This document shows, in pieces, positions 33,718 through 43,837 of a DNA stretch of 64,000 nucleotides; the first letter of the stretch is position 1; every line of letters begins with the position of its first letter. The notes beneath the pieces were generated by a model that was not told the origin of the DNA, did no database searches, and was given only the letters and a program-made list of their open reading frames with translations. Source of the DNA: an uncultured Sphingobacteriales bacterium (lineage in GTDB: Bacteria; Bacteroidota; Bacteroidia; Chitinophagales; Chitinophagaceae); NCBI GenBank assembly GCA_937871285.1, contig CALMQS010000068.1, positions 45,838 to 109,837 of the forward strand. The letters run 5' to 3'. The position numbers and the translations under genes were made by a program.

Positions 33718-34917
33718 ATGAAAATAATATTTGCCTGTTTTGCATTTATAGCTACAATAATGCCTCCGGCTGCAATCATGGCCAGCCACAGGATCGTTTC
33801 CGGCGAACCTGCAAAGCTGATCACGCAATTTAAATTTCAGCAGTTCAGCGGTGGCGTGGTCATCATTCAGGCCCGGGTGAATCATTACCCCGATACGTTG
33901 AATTTTATATTAGATACAGGAAGCGGCGGCATTTCACTTGATTCCGCTACTGTAAATGAATTGTCTATACCCACACAGCCATCTGAAAGAACCATCCGCG
34001 GCATAGCGGGTATACGCAAAGTGAATTTTTTATACAACGCCACGCTTCATTTACCCGGGCTTTCGTTAGACAGTCTTAATTTTCACGTGAATGATTATGA
34101 AATTCTTTCCAGCGTATACGGCGTTAAAATAGATGGTATAATAGGCTTTAGCTTTTTTAGCCGGTTTATTGTTCATTTTGATTATGACAACCTGCTGCTG
34201 TCGGTGTATTCACAGGGCGATTTTAAATATAAACGCGGCGGTTATATGTTAAAACCATTACTCACTTCCATCCCTATCATGCATGCAGATTTCAGGGATG
34301 ACAGGCGGCTTAATTCACGATTCTATTTTGATTCCGGGGCGGGGTTATGCTTCCTGCTTTCCGATAGCTTTAGCAGAGACAGTGCTGTGCTTAATCCAAA
34401 GAAGAAGCCTGTGCTTACGCAGGCAGAGGGGCTGGGCGGCAAAATGGAAATGCGCTTAACCACGGTAAAGGAAGTGCGGATAGGTCCCTACCGTTTTCGT
34501 AATGTGCCTACCTATATTTTTGAAGATATCTATAACATTACAGCTTATCCTTACCTGGCAGGACTGGTAGGTAATGATTTGCTGCGGCGCTTTAATGTAA
34601 CGCTTAATTATGCCAAACGCGAAATACATCTCGTACCCAATTCACATTACCGCTCTCCTTTCGATTACGCATACACGGGTTTAGGCATCTACGTTGTTGA
34701 AGGCAGGATACAGGTGGAGGATGTAATAGCCGGCTCGCCCGGTGAGGATGCAGGGTTTAAAACCGGCGATATTGTAGTAAGCGTAGGTAATAACATTTCG
34801 AATAATATTCAAACGTATAAAAACCTGCTGCAGGTACCCGGCCAACGAATAAAGATTATTGTAAACCGTAACGACAGCCTTATTGTGCTTACGCTAAAAC
34901 CTGCCAGTATTCTCTGA
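33718..34917 (+). CDS. Secreted retropepsin-like aspartic protease with C-terminal PDZ domain
   Basis: A 399-residue protein with a signal peptide (MKIIFACFAFIATIMPPAAIMA). Two pepsin-like half-sites are visible: FILDTGSGGISLD (about residues 63-75) and FYFDSGAGLCFLL (about 202-214), each containing the catalytic D(T/S)G. The C-terminal 80 residues form a PDZ domain (GLGIYVVEGRIQVEDVIAGS, AGFKTGDIVVSVG). Such proteins are common in Bacteroidota; substrates are unknown. It lies 68 bases upstream of the M16 peptidase pair in the same direction, so all three may form a proteolysis operon. Confidence 0.85.
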   Translation: MKIIFACFAFIATIMPPAAIMASHRIVSGEPAKLITQFKFQQFSGGVVIIQARVNHYPDTLNFILDTGSGGISLDSATVNELSIPTQPSERTIRGIAGIRKVNFLYNATLHLPGLSLDSLNFHVNDYEILSSVYGVKIDGIIGFSFFSRFIVHFDYDNLLLSVYSQGDFKYKRGGYMLKPLLTSIPIMHADFRDDRRLNSRFYFDSGAGLCFLLSDSFSRDSAVLNPKKKPVLTQAEGLGGKMEMRLTTVKEVRIGPYRFRNVPTYIFEDIYNITAYPYLAGLVGNDLLRRFNVTLNYAKREIHLVPNSHYRSPFDYAYTGLGIYVVEGRIQVEDVIAGSPGEDAGFKTGDIVVSVGNNISNNIQTYKNLLQVPGQRIKIIVNRNDSLIVLTLKPASIL

Positions 34918-34945
34918 TTTAAAACGGTTTTCCATATATTCCTCC

Positions 34946-34953
34946 TAATTTTG
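34946..34953 (+). promoter_or_regulatory. Possible internal -7 promoter element TAATTTTG before the M16 genes
   Basis: TAATTTTG matches TAnnTTTG 32 bases before the ATG at 34986. A GGAA purine stretch between them could help ribosome binding. It suggests the M16 pair can be transcribed separately from the aspartic protease gene. Confidence 0.4.
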
Positions 34954-34985
34954 CAATCCTTTCTAAGCTACAGGAATTTTTAACT

Positions 34986-36224
34986 ATGATACCATTTGAA
35001 CAGTTTGTTCTGCAAAACGGATTAAGGGTTGTGGTGCATGAAGATCATGCTACGCCTATGGCAGTTGTAAATGTAATGTATGATGTTGGGGCAAGGGATG
35101 AGGATCCTTCAAAAACAGGATTCGCACATTTATTTGAGCACCTGATGTTTGGCGGCTCTGTTAATATACCATCGTACGACGAACCGCTGCAGCGTGCGGG
35201 CGGAGAGAATAACGCCTATACCACCAATGACCTTACCAATTACTACTGCCAGTTGCCCGCAGAAAATATTGAAACCGCCTTCTGGTTAGAAAGCGACAGG
35301 ATGCTGAGCCTCGCTTTTGGCGAAAAAAGTTTAGAAACACAACGCAAAGTAGTAAGCGAAGAGTTTAAAGAACATTACCTGAATAAGCCTTATGGCGATG
35401 TATGGCACAAAATGCGCAGCCTTGCCTATACAACGCATCCTTACCGGTGGATGACAATCGGAGCGGAGCTTAGCCATATTGAAAACGCAACGCTGGAAGA
35501 TGTTAAACGTTTTTTCTTTAAGCACTACCGGCCGTCAAATGCCATACTTACAGTAGCCGGGCATGTTACCACAGCACAGGTAAGGCAGCTTGCCGAAAAA
35601 TGGTTTGGCGATATTCCGTCGGGAGAGAAATACATTCGTCATCTTCCCCTGGAGCCCGTACAAACTGCTCCCCGCAAACTAGAAGTTCACGCCAATGTGC
35701 CCGCAGACGCATTTTATAAATGCTGGCATATTTGCTCACGCACAGACCGCCGGTATTACGCAACCGATCTGCTTACTGAAGTATTGAGCGGCGGTGGCTC
35801 CTCGCGGCTGTTTCAATCGCTGGTAAAAGAAAAACAGCTCTTCAGTAATATTGGCTGCTACCACTTCGGAAGCATAGATGCCGGACTGGCAGCCATTGAG
35901 GGCAAGCTGGTGAAGGGCGTGAAAATGGAAGATGCCGAAGCGGCGGTAGAGGCTGAGCTCCAAAAAATAAAAGGTACTTCTGTGGAAGAAAAAGAATTAC
36001 GGAAAGTAAAAAACAAAACGGAAAGCCTGATTATTTTTGAAGATATGAGTTTGATGAACAGGGCAGGCAGCCTTTCTTTTTATACCTTATTGGGCAATAC
36101 CAATATGATCAATGAAGAACTAGAGCGGTACCAGTTGGTTAGCGCTGAGGAACTGCGGCAGGAAGCCGAAATTATTTTTGACGCCAATAACAGCATTACC
36201 ATGTATTATTTTGGTAATCATTAA
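34986..36224 (+). CDS. M16-family zinc peptidase, catalytic subunit
   Basis: A 412-residue insulinase-type peptidase. The inverted zinc motif HxxEH is present in AHLFEHLMFGG (about residues 48-58), and the downstream Glu ligand is in ETQRKVVSEEFKEHY. This is the active member of a two-gene M16B pair; the second gene (36244-37524) begins 19 bases downstream and lacks the zinc motif. Heterodimers of this kind parallel the mitochondrial processing peptidase beta and alpha subunits. No signal peptide is visible, so location is uncertain. Confidence 0.9.
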   Translation: MIPFEQFVLQNGLRVVVHEDHATPMAVVNVMYDVGARDEDPSKTGFAHLFEHLMFGGSVNIPSYDEPLQRAGGENNAYTTNDLTNYYCQLPAENIETAFWLESDRMLSLAFGEKSLETQRKVVSEEFKEHYLNKPYGDVWHKMRSLAYTTHPYRWMTIGAELSHIENATLEDVKRFFFKHYRPSNAILTVAGHVTTAQVRQLAEKWFGDIPSGEKYIRHLPLEPVQTAPRKLEVHANVPADAFYKCWHICSRTDRRYYATDLLTEVLSGGGSSRLFQSLVKEKQLFSNIGCYHFGSIDAGLAAIEGKLVKGVKMEDAEAAVEAELQKIKGTSVEEKELRKVKNKTESLIIFEDMSLMNRAGSLSFYTLLGNTNMINEELERYQLVSAEELRQEAEIIFDANNSITMYYFGNH

Positions 36225-36243
36225 AAAACAGAATGTATTGACC

Positions 36244-37524
36244 ATGGTGAACAGGCAATTTGCTCCCGGAATTAAGGATGCCATAAATTATACACTTGAA
36301 CTAAAGCCCTTCCGGAAGTTTATTTTAAGCAACGGGGTTGCCGTATATGCCATTGATGCGGGCGTTGAGGAAGTAGTGCAATTGGAACTGGTTTTTAACG
36401 CGGGTAACTGGTATGAACATCAGAATATGGTGGCTTCAACTACCAATCACATGCTCAAAAACGGCACTTCCCGGAAAAACGCGTTCAACATTAACGAACA
36501 TTTTGAGTATTACGGTTCCTACCTTAACCGTGCCTGTTATAATGAAACGGCTATGCTTAGCTTACACAGCTTAACCAAGCACCTGCATGAGCTGTTGCCC
36601 GTTATACAGGAGCTGATCACCGAGTCTGCTATGCCGGAAGCGGAACTGGATATTTACAGGCAAAATATGAAACAAAAGCTTGAGGTGAACCTTAAGAAAT
36701 GCGATTTTGTGTCTAACCGGTTAATTGATGAATATTTGTTCGGCATCAATCACCCCTATGGCAAGTACAGCTCTTCCATAGCTTATGACGCATTGCAGCC
36801 TGAGCAACTCCGCCGGTTTTTTGATCAGTATTATGTAAACGGGAACTGCACTATATTTATCGCAGGCAGGCTGCCAAATAATATTGAACTGCTATTGAAT
36901 GAAAATTTCGGAAGCTTACCGTTAAACAAAGCGCAGTTACCGCATATCACGCATCCCGTAGAAGCGGCCGCAGAAAAAAAATACAGGATCATTAATGATA
37001 AGGAAGGTATCCAGGGCGCCATTCGTATAGCCAGTCATTTTCCCGGCAGGCATCACCCGCATTTTACCAAAGCGCAGGTACTGAATACGCTGTTTGGCGG
37101 TTATTTCGGTTCAAGGCTTATGAGCAATATAAGAGAAGATAAAGGATATACTTATGGTATACACAGCTATATGCAAAACCATGTGCAGCAAACGGCATGG
37201 ATGATCAGTACCGAGGCCGGCAAAGAAGTTTGCGAAGCCACCATTGCGGAAGTATATAAAGAGATGCAGGCATTGCGTGAAAAAGCGGTACCGGAGGAAG
37301 AGTTGCTGCTGGTAAAGAATTATCTTATCGGAACCATACTGGGCGATCTTGACGGACCCTTTCATATTATAGGCAGGTGGAAGAACATTATATTGAATGA
37401 GCTGGGTGAAGATTACTTTTATACCGCTGTTGCCGATATAAAAAATGTTACCGCTAAGGAGATACAGGAACTGGCTAACCAATACCTTCATCCCAACAGG
37501 TTTTATGAGCTGGTGGTGGTGTAG
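36244..37524 (+). CDS. M16-family peptidase-like protein, non-catalytic partner
   Basis: A 426-residue M16 fold protein (MVNRQFAPGIKDAINYTLEL). Where the zinc site should be, the sequence is STTNHMLKNGT: the Glu and second His of HxxEH are lost, so it cannot be a zinc peptidase. The substrate-binding Arg/Tyr region typical of the non-catalytic half is kept (FGSRLMSNIREDKGYTYGI). It follows the active M16 gene by 19 bases, so the two probably assemble. The longer frame from 36178 would overlap the upstream gene and was rejected in favour of the ATG at 36244. Confidence 0.85.
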   Translation: MVNRQFAPGIKDAINYTLELKPFRKFILSNGVAVYAIDAGVEEVVQLELVFNAGNWYEHQNMVASTTNHMLKNGTSRKNAFNINEHFEYYGSYLNRACYNETAMLSLHSLTKHLHELLPVIQELITESAMPEAELDIYRQNMKQKLEVNLKKCDFVSNRLIDEYLFGINHPYGKYSSSIAYDALQPEQLRRFFDQYYVNGNCTIFIAGRLPNNIELLLNENFGSLPLNKAQLPHITHPVEAAAEKKYRIINDKEGIQGAIRIASHFPGRHHPHFTKAQVLNTLFGGYFGSRLMSNIREDKGYTYGIHSYMQNHVQQTAWMISTEAGKEVCEATIAEVYKEMQALREKAVPEEELLLVKNYLIGTILGDLDGPFHIIGRWKNIILNELGEDYFYTAVADIKNVTAKEIQELANQYLHPNRFYELVVV

Positions 37525-37579
37525 GGAAATTTATTGTTCCTTTACCAGGGTCTGCGAAAAATTGTAAATAAGTTGTACA

Positions 37580-37617
37580 AATATTTAAGGGGCTGATAAA
37601 TCAGCCCCTTAAATATT
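37580..37617. terminator. Bidirectional terminator hairpin
   Basis: A perfect 17-bp stem (37580-37596 with 37601-37617) and a four-base loop lie between the converging M16 and lipoprotein genes. The outer A/T part of each arm (AATATTTAA/TTAAATATT) can serve as the T-tract for either strand. Confidence 0.8.
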
Positions 37618-37640
37618 AAAAGTATAATATAACCAGTTAC

Positions 37641-38549
37641 CTATAATTTAATTATAAAGTCGCCGCTTCCAAAGCTTCCCTGGTCAACTGTCCAGGTAAG
37701 GGTTAAATTTATTACGTTGTTACATGCATCTACTGTACCGGTTCCCTGTACAGCAAGGTTAGTATAGGAAAAGAACCAGGGTGCAGGATCTATTATCTGT
37801 TTATCTACAGTAGCTATGAACGATTTAAAATCAATTTTAATTTTCATAGACTCTGACGGCGTTTGATTCAGCCCTGTAACTTTCAATACATTGGGTTCTT
37901 CCAGTGTTATCGTTACAGGATAAGAATCTTCCCAGAAATAAGGATCATTAGCCGTGAAGCTGCCTACAAAATTTTCAATCTCTAACGGACAAACAGCATT
38001 GTAAATAATATTTGTTTTTGAATCGGGCCAGTTATTAACATCAGAAGATGCGGTAATGGGAGAGCTGCTTTTTGCAGGACTGCTCTTGTCTGGTAAGGCA
38101 ACAAATCCCGGTATTACTGTTCCGTCTTTCAATGTAAAATCTGCCCTTATCTCGAACTTATAGCCCGGAACGATCTCTTCTATGGCTATATTGAACAAGT
38201 TAGCCAGATCCGCACCGGTAATATCAAAAGTTGCAGGGAAAGTAGTAACCCCCGTTTTAAACTTCCTGATATCTTTATAGTTATTATTCATTACTATGCT
38301 CACATCGGCTGATTGCGGAACGGTTTTTTGATCATCCGGAAAATACAAATCCAGCGTAAATTTACTTTTAAAATCCTCGGGTTGCTGAATAACAAGGTCT
38401 CCGGCCGGATCAAGTGCGAACTTGGGAACCGGGGCAATGTCCATTACCGGAAAATTCGGTATTTTATCCGGACCGTACTCCTTTTTACAACTGGTAAGCA
38501 GCAGGAGCGGCAGCGCAAGAACAATTAATATTGCATTTATATTTTTCAT
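37641..38549 (-). CDS. Outer-membrane lipoprotein of the SusCD operon
   Basis: A 302-residue lipoprotein: MKNINAILIVLALPLLLLTSC gives a lipobox with the lipidated Cys at about residue 21. The rest is beta-rich with Gly/Pro and many Thr/Asn residues and looks like tandem beta-sandwich domains. I recognise no catalytic motif. It is the third gene of a SusC-SusD-lipoprotein operon, where such proteins are usually surface-exposed accessory binders of the ligand handled by SusCD. A similar role is inferred. Confidence 0.75.
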   Translation of the reverse strand: MKNINAILIVLALPLLLLTSCKKEYGPDKIPNFPVMDIAPVPKFALDPAGDLVIQQPEDFKSKFTLDLYFPDDQKTVPQSADVSIVMNNNYKDIRKFKTGVTTFPATFDITGADLANLFNIAIEEIVPGYKFEIRADFTLKDGTVIPGFVALPDKSSPAKSSSPITASSDVNNWPDSKTNIIYNAVCPLEIENFVGSFTANDPYFWEDSYPVTITLEEPNVLKVTGLNQTPSESMKIKIDFKSFIATVDKQIIDPAPWFFSYTNLAVQGTGTVDACNNVINLTLTWTVDQGSFGSGDFIIKL

Positions 38550-38592
38550 CTTATATATTCTTTAATATTTAAAATAGGTATTCCTGATTTTT

Positions 38593-40332
38593 TTAATTCA
38601 TCCAGAACACTTTAAAGCTTGCAGGCGTTTTTTGCGCCGGAGCATTTTTGTTTAACTCCAGTTCGCGCTGGCTCCAGGGCAAAGTTACCGGGTACGATCT
38701 GCTGGTAATTACAGGTATGAGCGGCGCCTGGTCTAATTCAATATTTCCCGTGAGCGGGGGCTGAAAAAAGCGATCGGGCGCCATTTCAGGATTATTGGGA
38801 TCAAAAATTACCGGATACTTTGTTCTCCTGTAATCATTGTAGCAATCCACTGAATTACCGCCAAAGTTGGATATCCATTTCTGGGTTAAAATGATTTCCA
38901 TTTGCTTATCTGCACTGCTGCTTTCAAATAAAGCAACCACTGCATCAATAAAATCACTGGCTTCATCTGTTCCTGCAAGCTTTGGTACGGTTTGATTAAC
39001 CGTTCCCGCTTTGGTCACTACGTAATCTACCTGTGCTATTGCGGCATTTAATGCGGCTTTTAACTTATCTTTTGCGGCTGCGGGTCCACCTGTTACTACA
39101 CCAGCCTGTATCAGTTCAGCCTCAATAAATAACCGGTCTGCATAAGTAAGCATTCTGAAAGGCGCTGCCCCGGTACCGCTACCCGCTGTTACACCACTTC
39201 CTCCGCTACCCTCTCCGTCATCATAACGTCCGCCGGCAGGGTAAATACCCATCACCGTGGTAGATTTATCGTGCGACTTATCCCTGTTAGGACCAGTGGA
39301 ACCAAAAACAATGCTGGAAAAGCCACCGTCGCGGTATTCTATTTGATTACCTTCTATATTACCCTCGTCGGGCTGTAACTGGTTAAAAAAGTAATAGGGA
39401 ACCCGGGGATCTTCAATTCCGGAGAATACGTTAAAGTCTTTTGTCATTCCGTTAATATCTTTCATATTGTATCCCTTCATGATCTCATAAAACCAGGGGC
39501 TTATGTTAATAGACCGTTGTGTTGCATAATAATCAGCAAAAAACGGGCTTCTCTCGTTCGGTGAAGCGGCGGTACCATAAGGGAAAACAAAGGAGGTGGC
39601 AGTGGAGCCGATCAGCTTGCCGCCGGATAGCAATTCATTTACCGGGCCGGAAACATCCTGAACCAGCCTAACCTGGTTATACAACTTTAATTTGATCGTA
39701 TTTGCTGCATTTATCCAGGCATTTACATTTCCACCATAAATCAGGTCATCACTTCCGGGTTTATTAGGATTTTCCGCTGTGGTATTGTTTAAGTCGGCAA
39801 TACCTTCATCTATTAATGTAAACAACTGCGGGTAAATATCTTTTCCCTGGTCAAACGCCGGCGCACCAAAACCCGCACCCCCCTGGTAGTCGTTGGATTC
39901 GGAAAAAGGAATATCGCCAAAAACATCTACAAGCTGACTATATGCATAAGCATTCATGATTTTTGCAATACCGCTGTAGATTGTATTTTCCGACTCTTCA
40001 GCACTTTTAATGATCTCTTCGCAATTGCGGATCGCATCGGTGTAAATATTATTCCATGCTGTATTCAGGTTCACCCCTTCAGTTCCGTACTTATCCGGAT
40101 ATTCCCGCATAGTGATCTGATGCGTATAAACCGAAAGCATATAGCTAAATCCACCTGCGCCATCAACGCCAAAACCCAGATTATCGGCAAGCGCCTTTTG
40201 GGCATTTGGCAACAATTTAGCCTCAGCCATTTCTGTGGGATTGTTAGGATCCGTATTCACATCAAGATATCCTTTTGTGCAAGACAGGGAAAACAGGAGG
40301 ATACCAGGTAATATATATTTTAAGTATTTCAT
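38593..40332 (-). CDS. SusD/RagB-family substrate-binding lipoprotein
   Basis: A 579-residue lipoprotein with a lipobox (ILLFSLSC) and the family start YLDVNTDPNNPTEMAEAKLLP. The helical tetratricopeptide-like core (NAYAYSQLVDVFGDIPFSES, LFIEAELIQAGV) identifies the SusD-like_2 branch, which is often paired with peptide- or oligosaccharide-type SusC transporters. It caps the SusC barrel on the cell surface and hands over ligand. It lies 28 bases downstream of susC and 44 bases upstream of the lipoprotein gene. No glycoside hydrolase or peptidase gene accompanies the operon, so the ligand is unknown. Confidence 0.92.
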   Translation of the reverse strand: MKYLKYILPGILLFSLSCTKGYLDVNTDPNNPTEMAEAKLLPNAQKALADNLGFGVDGAGGFSYMLSVYTHQITMREYPDKYGTEGVNLNTAWNNIYTDAIRNCEEIIKSAEESENTIYSGIAKIMNAYAYSQLVDVFGDIPFSESNDYQGGAGFGAPAFDQGKDIYPQLFTLIDEGIADLNNTTAENPNKPGSDDLIYGGNVNAWINAANTIKLKLYNQVRLVQDVSGPVNELLSGGKLIGSTATSFVFPYGTAASPNERSPFFADYYATQRSINISPWFYEIMKGYNMKDINGMTKDFNVFSGIEDPRVPYYFFNQLQPDEGNIEGNQIEYRDGGFSSIVFGSTGPNRDKSHDKSTTVMGIYPAGGRYDDGEGSGGSGVTAGSGTGAAPFRMLTYADRLFIEAELIQAGVVTGGPAAAKDKLKAALNAAIAQVDYVVTKAGTVNQTVPKLAGTDEASDFIDAVVALFESSSADKQMEIILTQKWISNFGGNSVDCYNDYRRTKYPVIFDPNNPEMAPDRFFQPPLTGNIELDQAPLIPVITSRSYPVTLPWSQRELELNKNAPAQKTPASFKVFWMN

Positions 40333-40359
40333 GTTTCTAAATATTTTAGTTCATACAGA

Positions 40360-43300
40360 TTAGAAAGTAATTTTCAGGTTAACTCCCATTCTCCTGGTTG
40401 TAGGTGCCGCTGAAAATTCAAATCCCTGAATTGAATTTGAATAGGTACTTACTTCAGGATCAAAGTTTGAAGACCGTGGAACGTTGGGAGCATAATGCCA
40501 CAGGTTTCTTCCTGAAACACTTAACGTAGCGCTGCCGATGGGAAATTTGGCAAAAAGGCTTTTAGGCAAATTATATCCAAATGTAAGCTCCCGGAAATGA
40601 TAAACAGTGGCATCATATATAGACCATTCATCCTGCCCGTTGATGGCAAAAGTACCTGCAGTACCTCCACCCGAGAAAAATAAATCATTAGTGCTCAAAC
40701 GGGTAGCGTTCCTAATGGGCTGGCCTTTATCATCCAGTAAAGGAACCAGGTCATCTGCATCGCCATATACCCCGGGAATGATCCACGAGGTTTCCCTTTC
40801 TTCTGTATCTTTTAATACCCCGCGTCCCAGCATTGAGTTTAAAGTAATTGAATACAAATCGCCGCCCTTGGTCATATCAAAGACAGCATTCAAAAAGAAC
40901 CCTTTATACGTTATGGTATTAATTAACCCGGCTTTAAAGTCAGGATTGGGATTGCCGATCATTGCCGGTTCTTTAGCATTAAGTACCATTCCGGTGCTCG
41001 GGTCAATCAGCAAATTGCCATTATCATCTCTAGCGCTGATTGATCCCCTGATATAGCCATAGGGTAATCCCGGCTCAAAATAGGGCCCGATATCAGTGAA
41101 AACGCCACCGCGGCTTAACCTTAAAAGTCCTTCAGACAAGCTCTCTACCGTTGATTTTATTTTGGTAAAAGTTCCCCTGATCTCCCAGTTAAAGTTCCTT
41201 GTACTTACAGGCGTGCCGTGCACTTCTATTTCCCAGCCCTTATTGCTAATAGATCCAAAATTAGCGTAAGCTGTTTCATACCCCGTTGAAGCAGGCACAT
41301 CTATAGGCGCAATTTGATTGGTTGATCTCTTATCAAAATAGGTTACATCAAAACCAAATCTTCTTTTAAAGAACTCAAGATTTGCTCCAAACTCATATTC
41401 TGTAGTAAATTCAGGCTTAAGCGTGGCATTAGCTGCTGAAACTGAAGCGGAGGCCAGTGCCTGTCCCAGAAATGGATCTCCCACTACATATGTATCCTGC
41501 AGGTAATAGGGGTCGGCATCTCTGCCCACTTTAGCCCAGGCTGCGCGAATCTTTCCGTAGGAGAATACATCACCCTGGATATTCAATGCGTCTGAGAAAA
41601 CGAAGGAAGCAGATGCAGAAGGGTAAAAATAGCTCCTGTTCTCCTTTGGAAGTGTTGACGACCAGTCATTTCTTCCGGTAAGGTTCAGGTAAAGATAGTT
41701 CCTGTATCCTAAAGTTAGATCCGCAAAGGTTCCCCACAACCGCCTGATAGAAGAATTAGTGGCGTTAATGGTCTTGTCTTTGGTATTTGCTAAGGTATAT
41801 ATACCAGGAGCAATTATCCCTTTTCCGTTTACTTCTGATTCTCTGTATGTTCTTTGGTTTACGTTATGTCCAATAATTGCTTTGATCGAAAAATCCTCAT
41901 TTTTTAATCTGGGAGTGATATTTATTAAAAAATTGGACTCTATAGACTGGATACGGTAATTTCCCTCAACAATGTTCCCTATTCCTTCCGCGGCGCGGGA
42001 GCCTATATCCGTAATTTCAAGCCGGTTGGCATTATAGGTGTTCGTTCCTATCTGATAGGATGCGCTTAACCACCTGTTTATATCATAATCAAGCGATAAG
42101 CCGGCTATATACCTGTCGGTTTTGGTAGTGATGGTATTGTGCTCATTTGCCCATCTCGGATTATCATATTGCGCTTTACTGGTAGATACCGGTAATCCGT
42201 TAGCATCTTCATAAGGCAGGTTTAAATCCCAGTTCCTTGCCAAAAATAAAGAACGTGCAAAAGAGGAAGACACTCCATCAATCTGGTTTTCACCAAACAT
42301 GCTGCCTTTTTGTCCCGTATTGCCATAACTAAAGTTTCCACGAATGGTAAGTCCGTTCTCTAATTTAGTAACCCCTCCTATCGCAATATTGTTTCTTTTG
42401 AAATTAGAGCTGGGAACATAACCACTATGCTGTAAGGTGGTTGCGGTAGCGCTGAGCGACGACCTTTCATCTCCGCCATTAACAGATATTGAGTTTTCGG
42501 TAACCACCCCTGTTTCAAACAGGTCTTTTACGTTATTGGGGTACGCCCTATAAGGCACATTTGCTCCGAACATATCGGGGAAAGCATTTAAATAATCCGG
42601 CCATGTGGGGATAGAATCTCTTGTGCCAAATTTTTGTCCCCAGGATCCATTTGCTGCTGAATACGTAAAAGCAGAACCAGCACCATAACTATTTTGATAT
42701 TCAGGAAGATTGGCTACGTTTTCAAACGACAAAGAACTGCTGTAAGTAACTTCCGTTCCTTTCTTTGATCTTCCGGCAGAGCCTGATTTTGTTTTAATAA
42801 CCAAAACACCGTTAGAGGCCCTGGAGCCATAGAGTGCAGCAGCAGCAGAACCCTTCAGGACTGAAATAGACGCAATATCATTAGGATCTATTGAAGAAAG
42901 CCCGTTCTGGTAGGCGCCGCCACCTTCAAGCTGGTGCGATGTAACAAGCTGAGAGTTGTCGTAAGACACCCCATCCACAATGATCAGGGGTTCATTACTT
43001 CCAAAGAAGGAAGTGTATCCACGAATATTAACACGTGTGGCTGCACCCGGTGTACCCTCTCCCTGGCGGATATCAACACCCGCTACTTTGCCCTGCAACC
43101 CTTTTAGCATGTCGGGTTCAGAGTTTTGAACCAGCGTACCCGGACTAACTTTTGTTACCGAATACCCGAGCGCTTTTTCTGCCCTGCTAATACCCACAGC
43201 CGTAACCACCACTTCCTGCAGGTTGGCTGCGGGCTGTAAGGTGATGCCCAAAACATTCTGATTACCTACCCGTACCTCCTGCTCTTCAAAGCCGGCGGCA

Positions 43301-43515
43301 CTTACTGTAAGCACGTCATTGGAACCTACCACAATGCTAAAGTTTCCATCCTGGTCTGCAGCAACTCCTGTAGTGCTCCCCTTTATCGTTATTGTAGCAA
43401 AGGGAACCGGGCCACCACTTTCGTCTGTTACGCGTCCTGTTACGGTTTTTGTTTGAGACCAGGCTATTACCGAGCATAGTAATAGCATAGCCAGCAGTGA
43501 TAAAATTTTTCTCAT
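40360..43515 (-). CDS. SusC/RagA-type TonB-linked outer-membrane transporter
   Basis: A 1051-residue TonB-dependent transporter. Signal peptide (MRKILSLLAMLLLCSVIAWSQ), carboxypeptidase-regulatory-like domain (GRVTDESGGPVPFATITIKG), TonB-box-like EVVVTAVG, plug domain (GKVAGVDIRQGEGTPGAATR, PLIIVDGV, ISVLKGSAAAALYGSRASNG) and a 22-strand-type barrel ending RRMGVNLKITF. It imports large nutrients together with SusD. I chose the ATG at 43515 because the signal peptide starts there and a TATCTTTG promoter element lies 23 bases upstream. Confidence 0.93.
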   Translation of the reverse strand: MRKILSLLAMLLLCSVIAWSQTKTVTGRVTDESGGPVPFATITIKGSTTGVAADQDGNFSIVVGSNDVLTVSAAGFEEQEVRVGNQNVLGITLQPAANLQEVVVTAVGISRAEKALGYSVTKVSPGTLVQNSEPDMLKGLQGKVAGVDIRQGEGTPGAATRVNIRGYTSFFGSNEPLIIVDGVSYDNSQLVTSHQLEGGGAYQNGLSSIDPNDIASISVLKGSAAAALYGSRASNGVLVIKTKSGSAGRSKKGTEVTYSSSLSFENVANLPEYQNSYGAGSAFTYSAANGSWGQKFGTRDSIPTWPDYLNAFPDMFGANVPYRAYPNNVKDLFETGVVTENSISVNGGDERSSLSATATTLQHSGYVPSSNFKRNNIAIGGVTKLENGLTIRGNFSYGNTGQKGSMFGENQIDGVSSSFARSLFLARNWDLNLPYEDANGLPVSTSKAQYDNPRWANEHNTITTKTDRYIAGLSLDYDINRWLSASYQIGTNTYNANRLEITDIGSRAAEGIGNIVEGNYRIQSIESNFLINITPRLKNEDFSIKAIIGHNVNQRTYRESEVNGKGIIAPGIYTLANTKDKTINATNSSIRRLWGTFADLTLGYRNYLYLNLTGRNDWSSTLPKENRSYFYPSASASFVFSDALNIQGDVFSYGKIRAAWAKVGRDADPYYLQDTYVVGDPFLGQALASASVSAANATLKPEFTTEYEFGANLEFFKRRFGFDVTYFDKRSTNQIAPIDVPASTGYETAYANFGSISNKGWEIEVHGTPVSTRNFNWEIRGTFTKIKSTVESLSEGLLRLSRGGVFTDIGPYFEPGLPYGYIRGSISARDDNGNLLIDPSTGMVLNAKEPAMIGNPNPDFKAGLINTITYKGFFLNAVFDMTKGGDLYSITLNSMLGRGVLKDTEERETSWIIPGVYGDADDLVPLLDDKGQPIRNATRLSTNDLFFSGGGTAGTFAINGQDEWSIYDATVYHFRELTFGYNLPKSLFAKFPIGSATLSVSGRNLWHYAPNVPRSSNFDPEVSTYSNSIQGFEFSAAPTTRRMGVNLKITF

Positions 43516-43837
43516 GTTTTTTGTTTTAAATGAAGCTGCAAAGATACAGAGAATTGAGAAAATAAATTTTTTGTTAAATCTCTCAGATTTAACCCTGTAT
43601 ACAGTTTCAGACAACAATCCATAAGGTTTTGCTGCTTTTTTTAAAGCCCCGGAAGAGGCAAAATATTCAATATTTAAAATATTATTATTTTTTATAATTT
43701 ATAGTGAACTAATTAATAATTTTATAGTAAGCAATGCCTGTAAGATATGACATCATGGCAATTGCATTTATTGCTTTCTATAGATAGGTAATTCCAGTAT
43801 CGTGCTATGCAGCCCTTAACAGGTTCTTGCGAAAAAC
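43516..43837. other. Promoter-containing spacer upstream of susC
   Basis: A 322-base A+T-rich gap between two minus-strand genes. The susC -7 element is at 43539-43546. Other regulatory sites are not evident; the A/T repeats at 43670-43720 are low complexity. No small gene is supported. Confidence 0.45.
43539..43546 (-). promoter_or_regulatory. -7 promoter element TATCTTTG of the susCD operon
   Basis: TATCTTTG on the minus strand fits TAnnTTTG and lies 23 bases before the ATG at 43515. A -33 TTTG at normal distance is not obvious. Confidence 0.5.

Noticed and set aside
36178..36243. Longer start for the second M16 gene
   Set aside because: It would overlap the end of the first M16 gene and add residues without similarity to the family; the ATG at 36244 begins a normal N-terminus.
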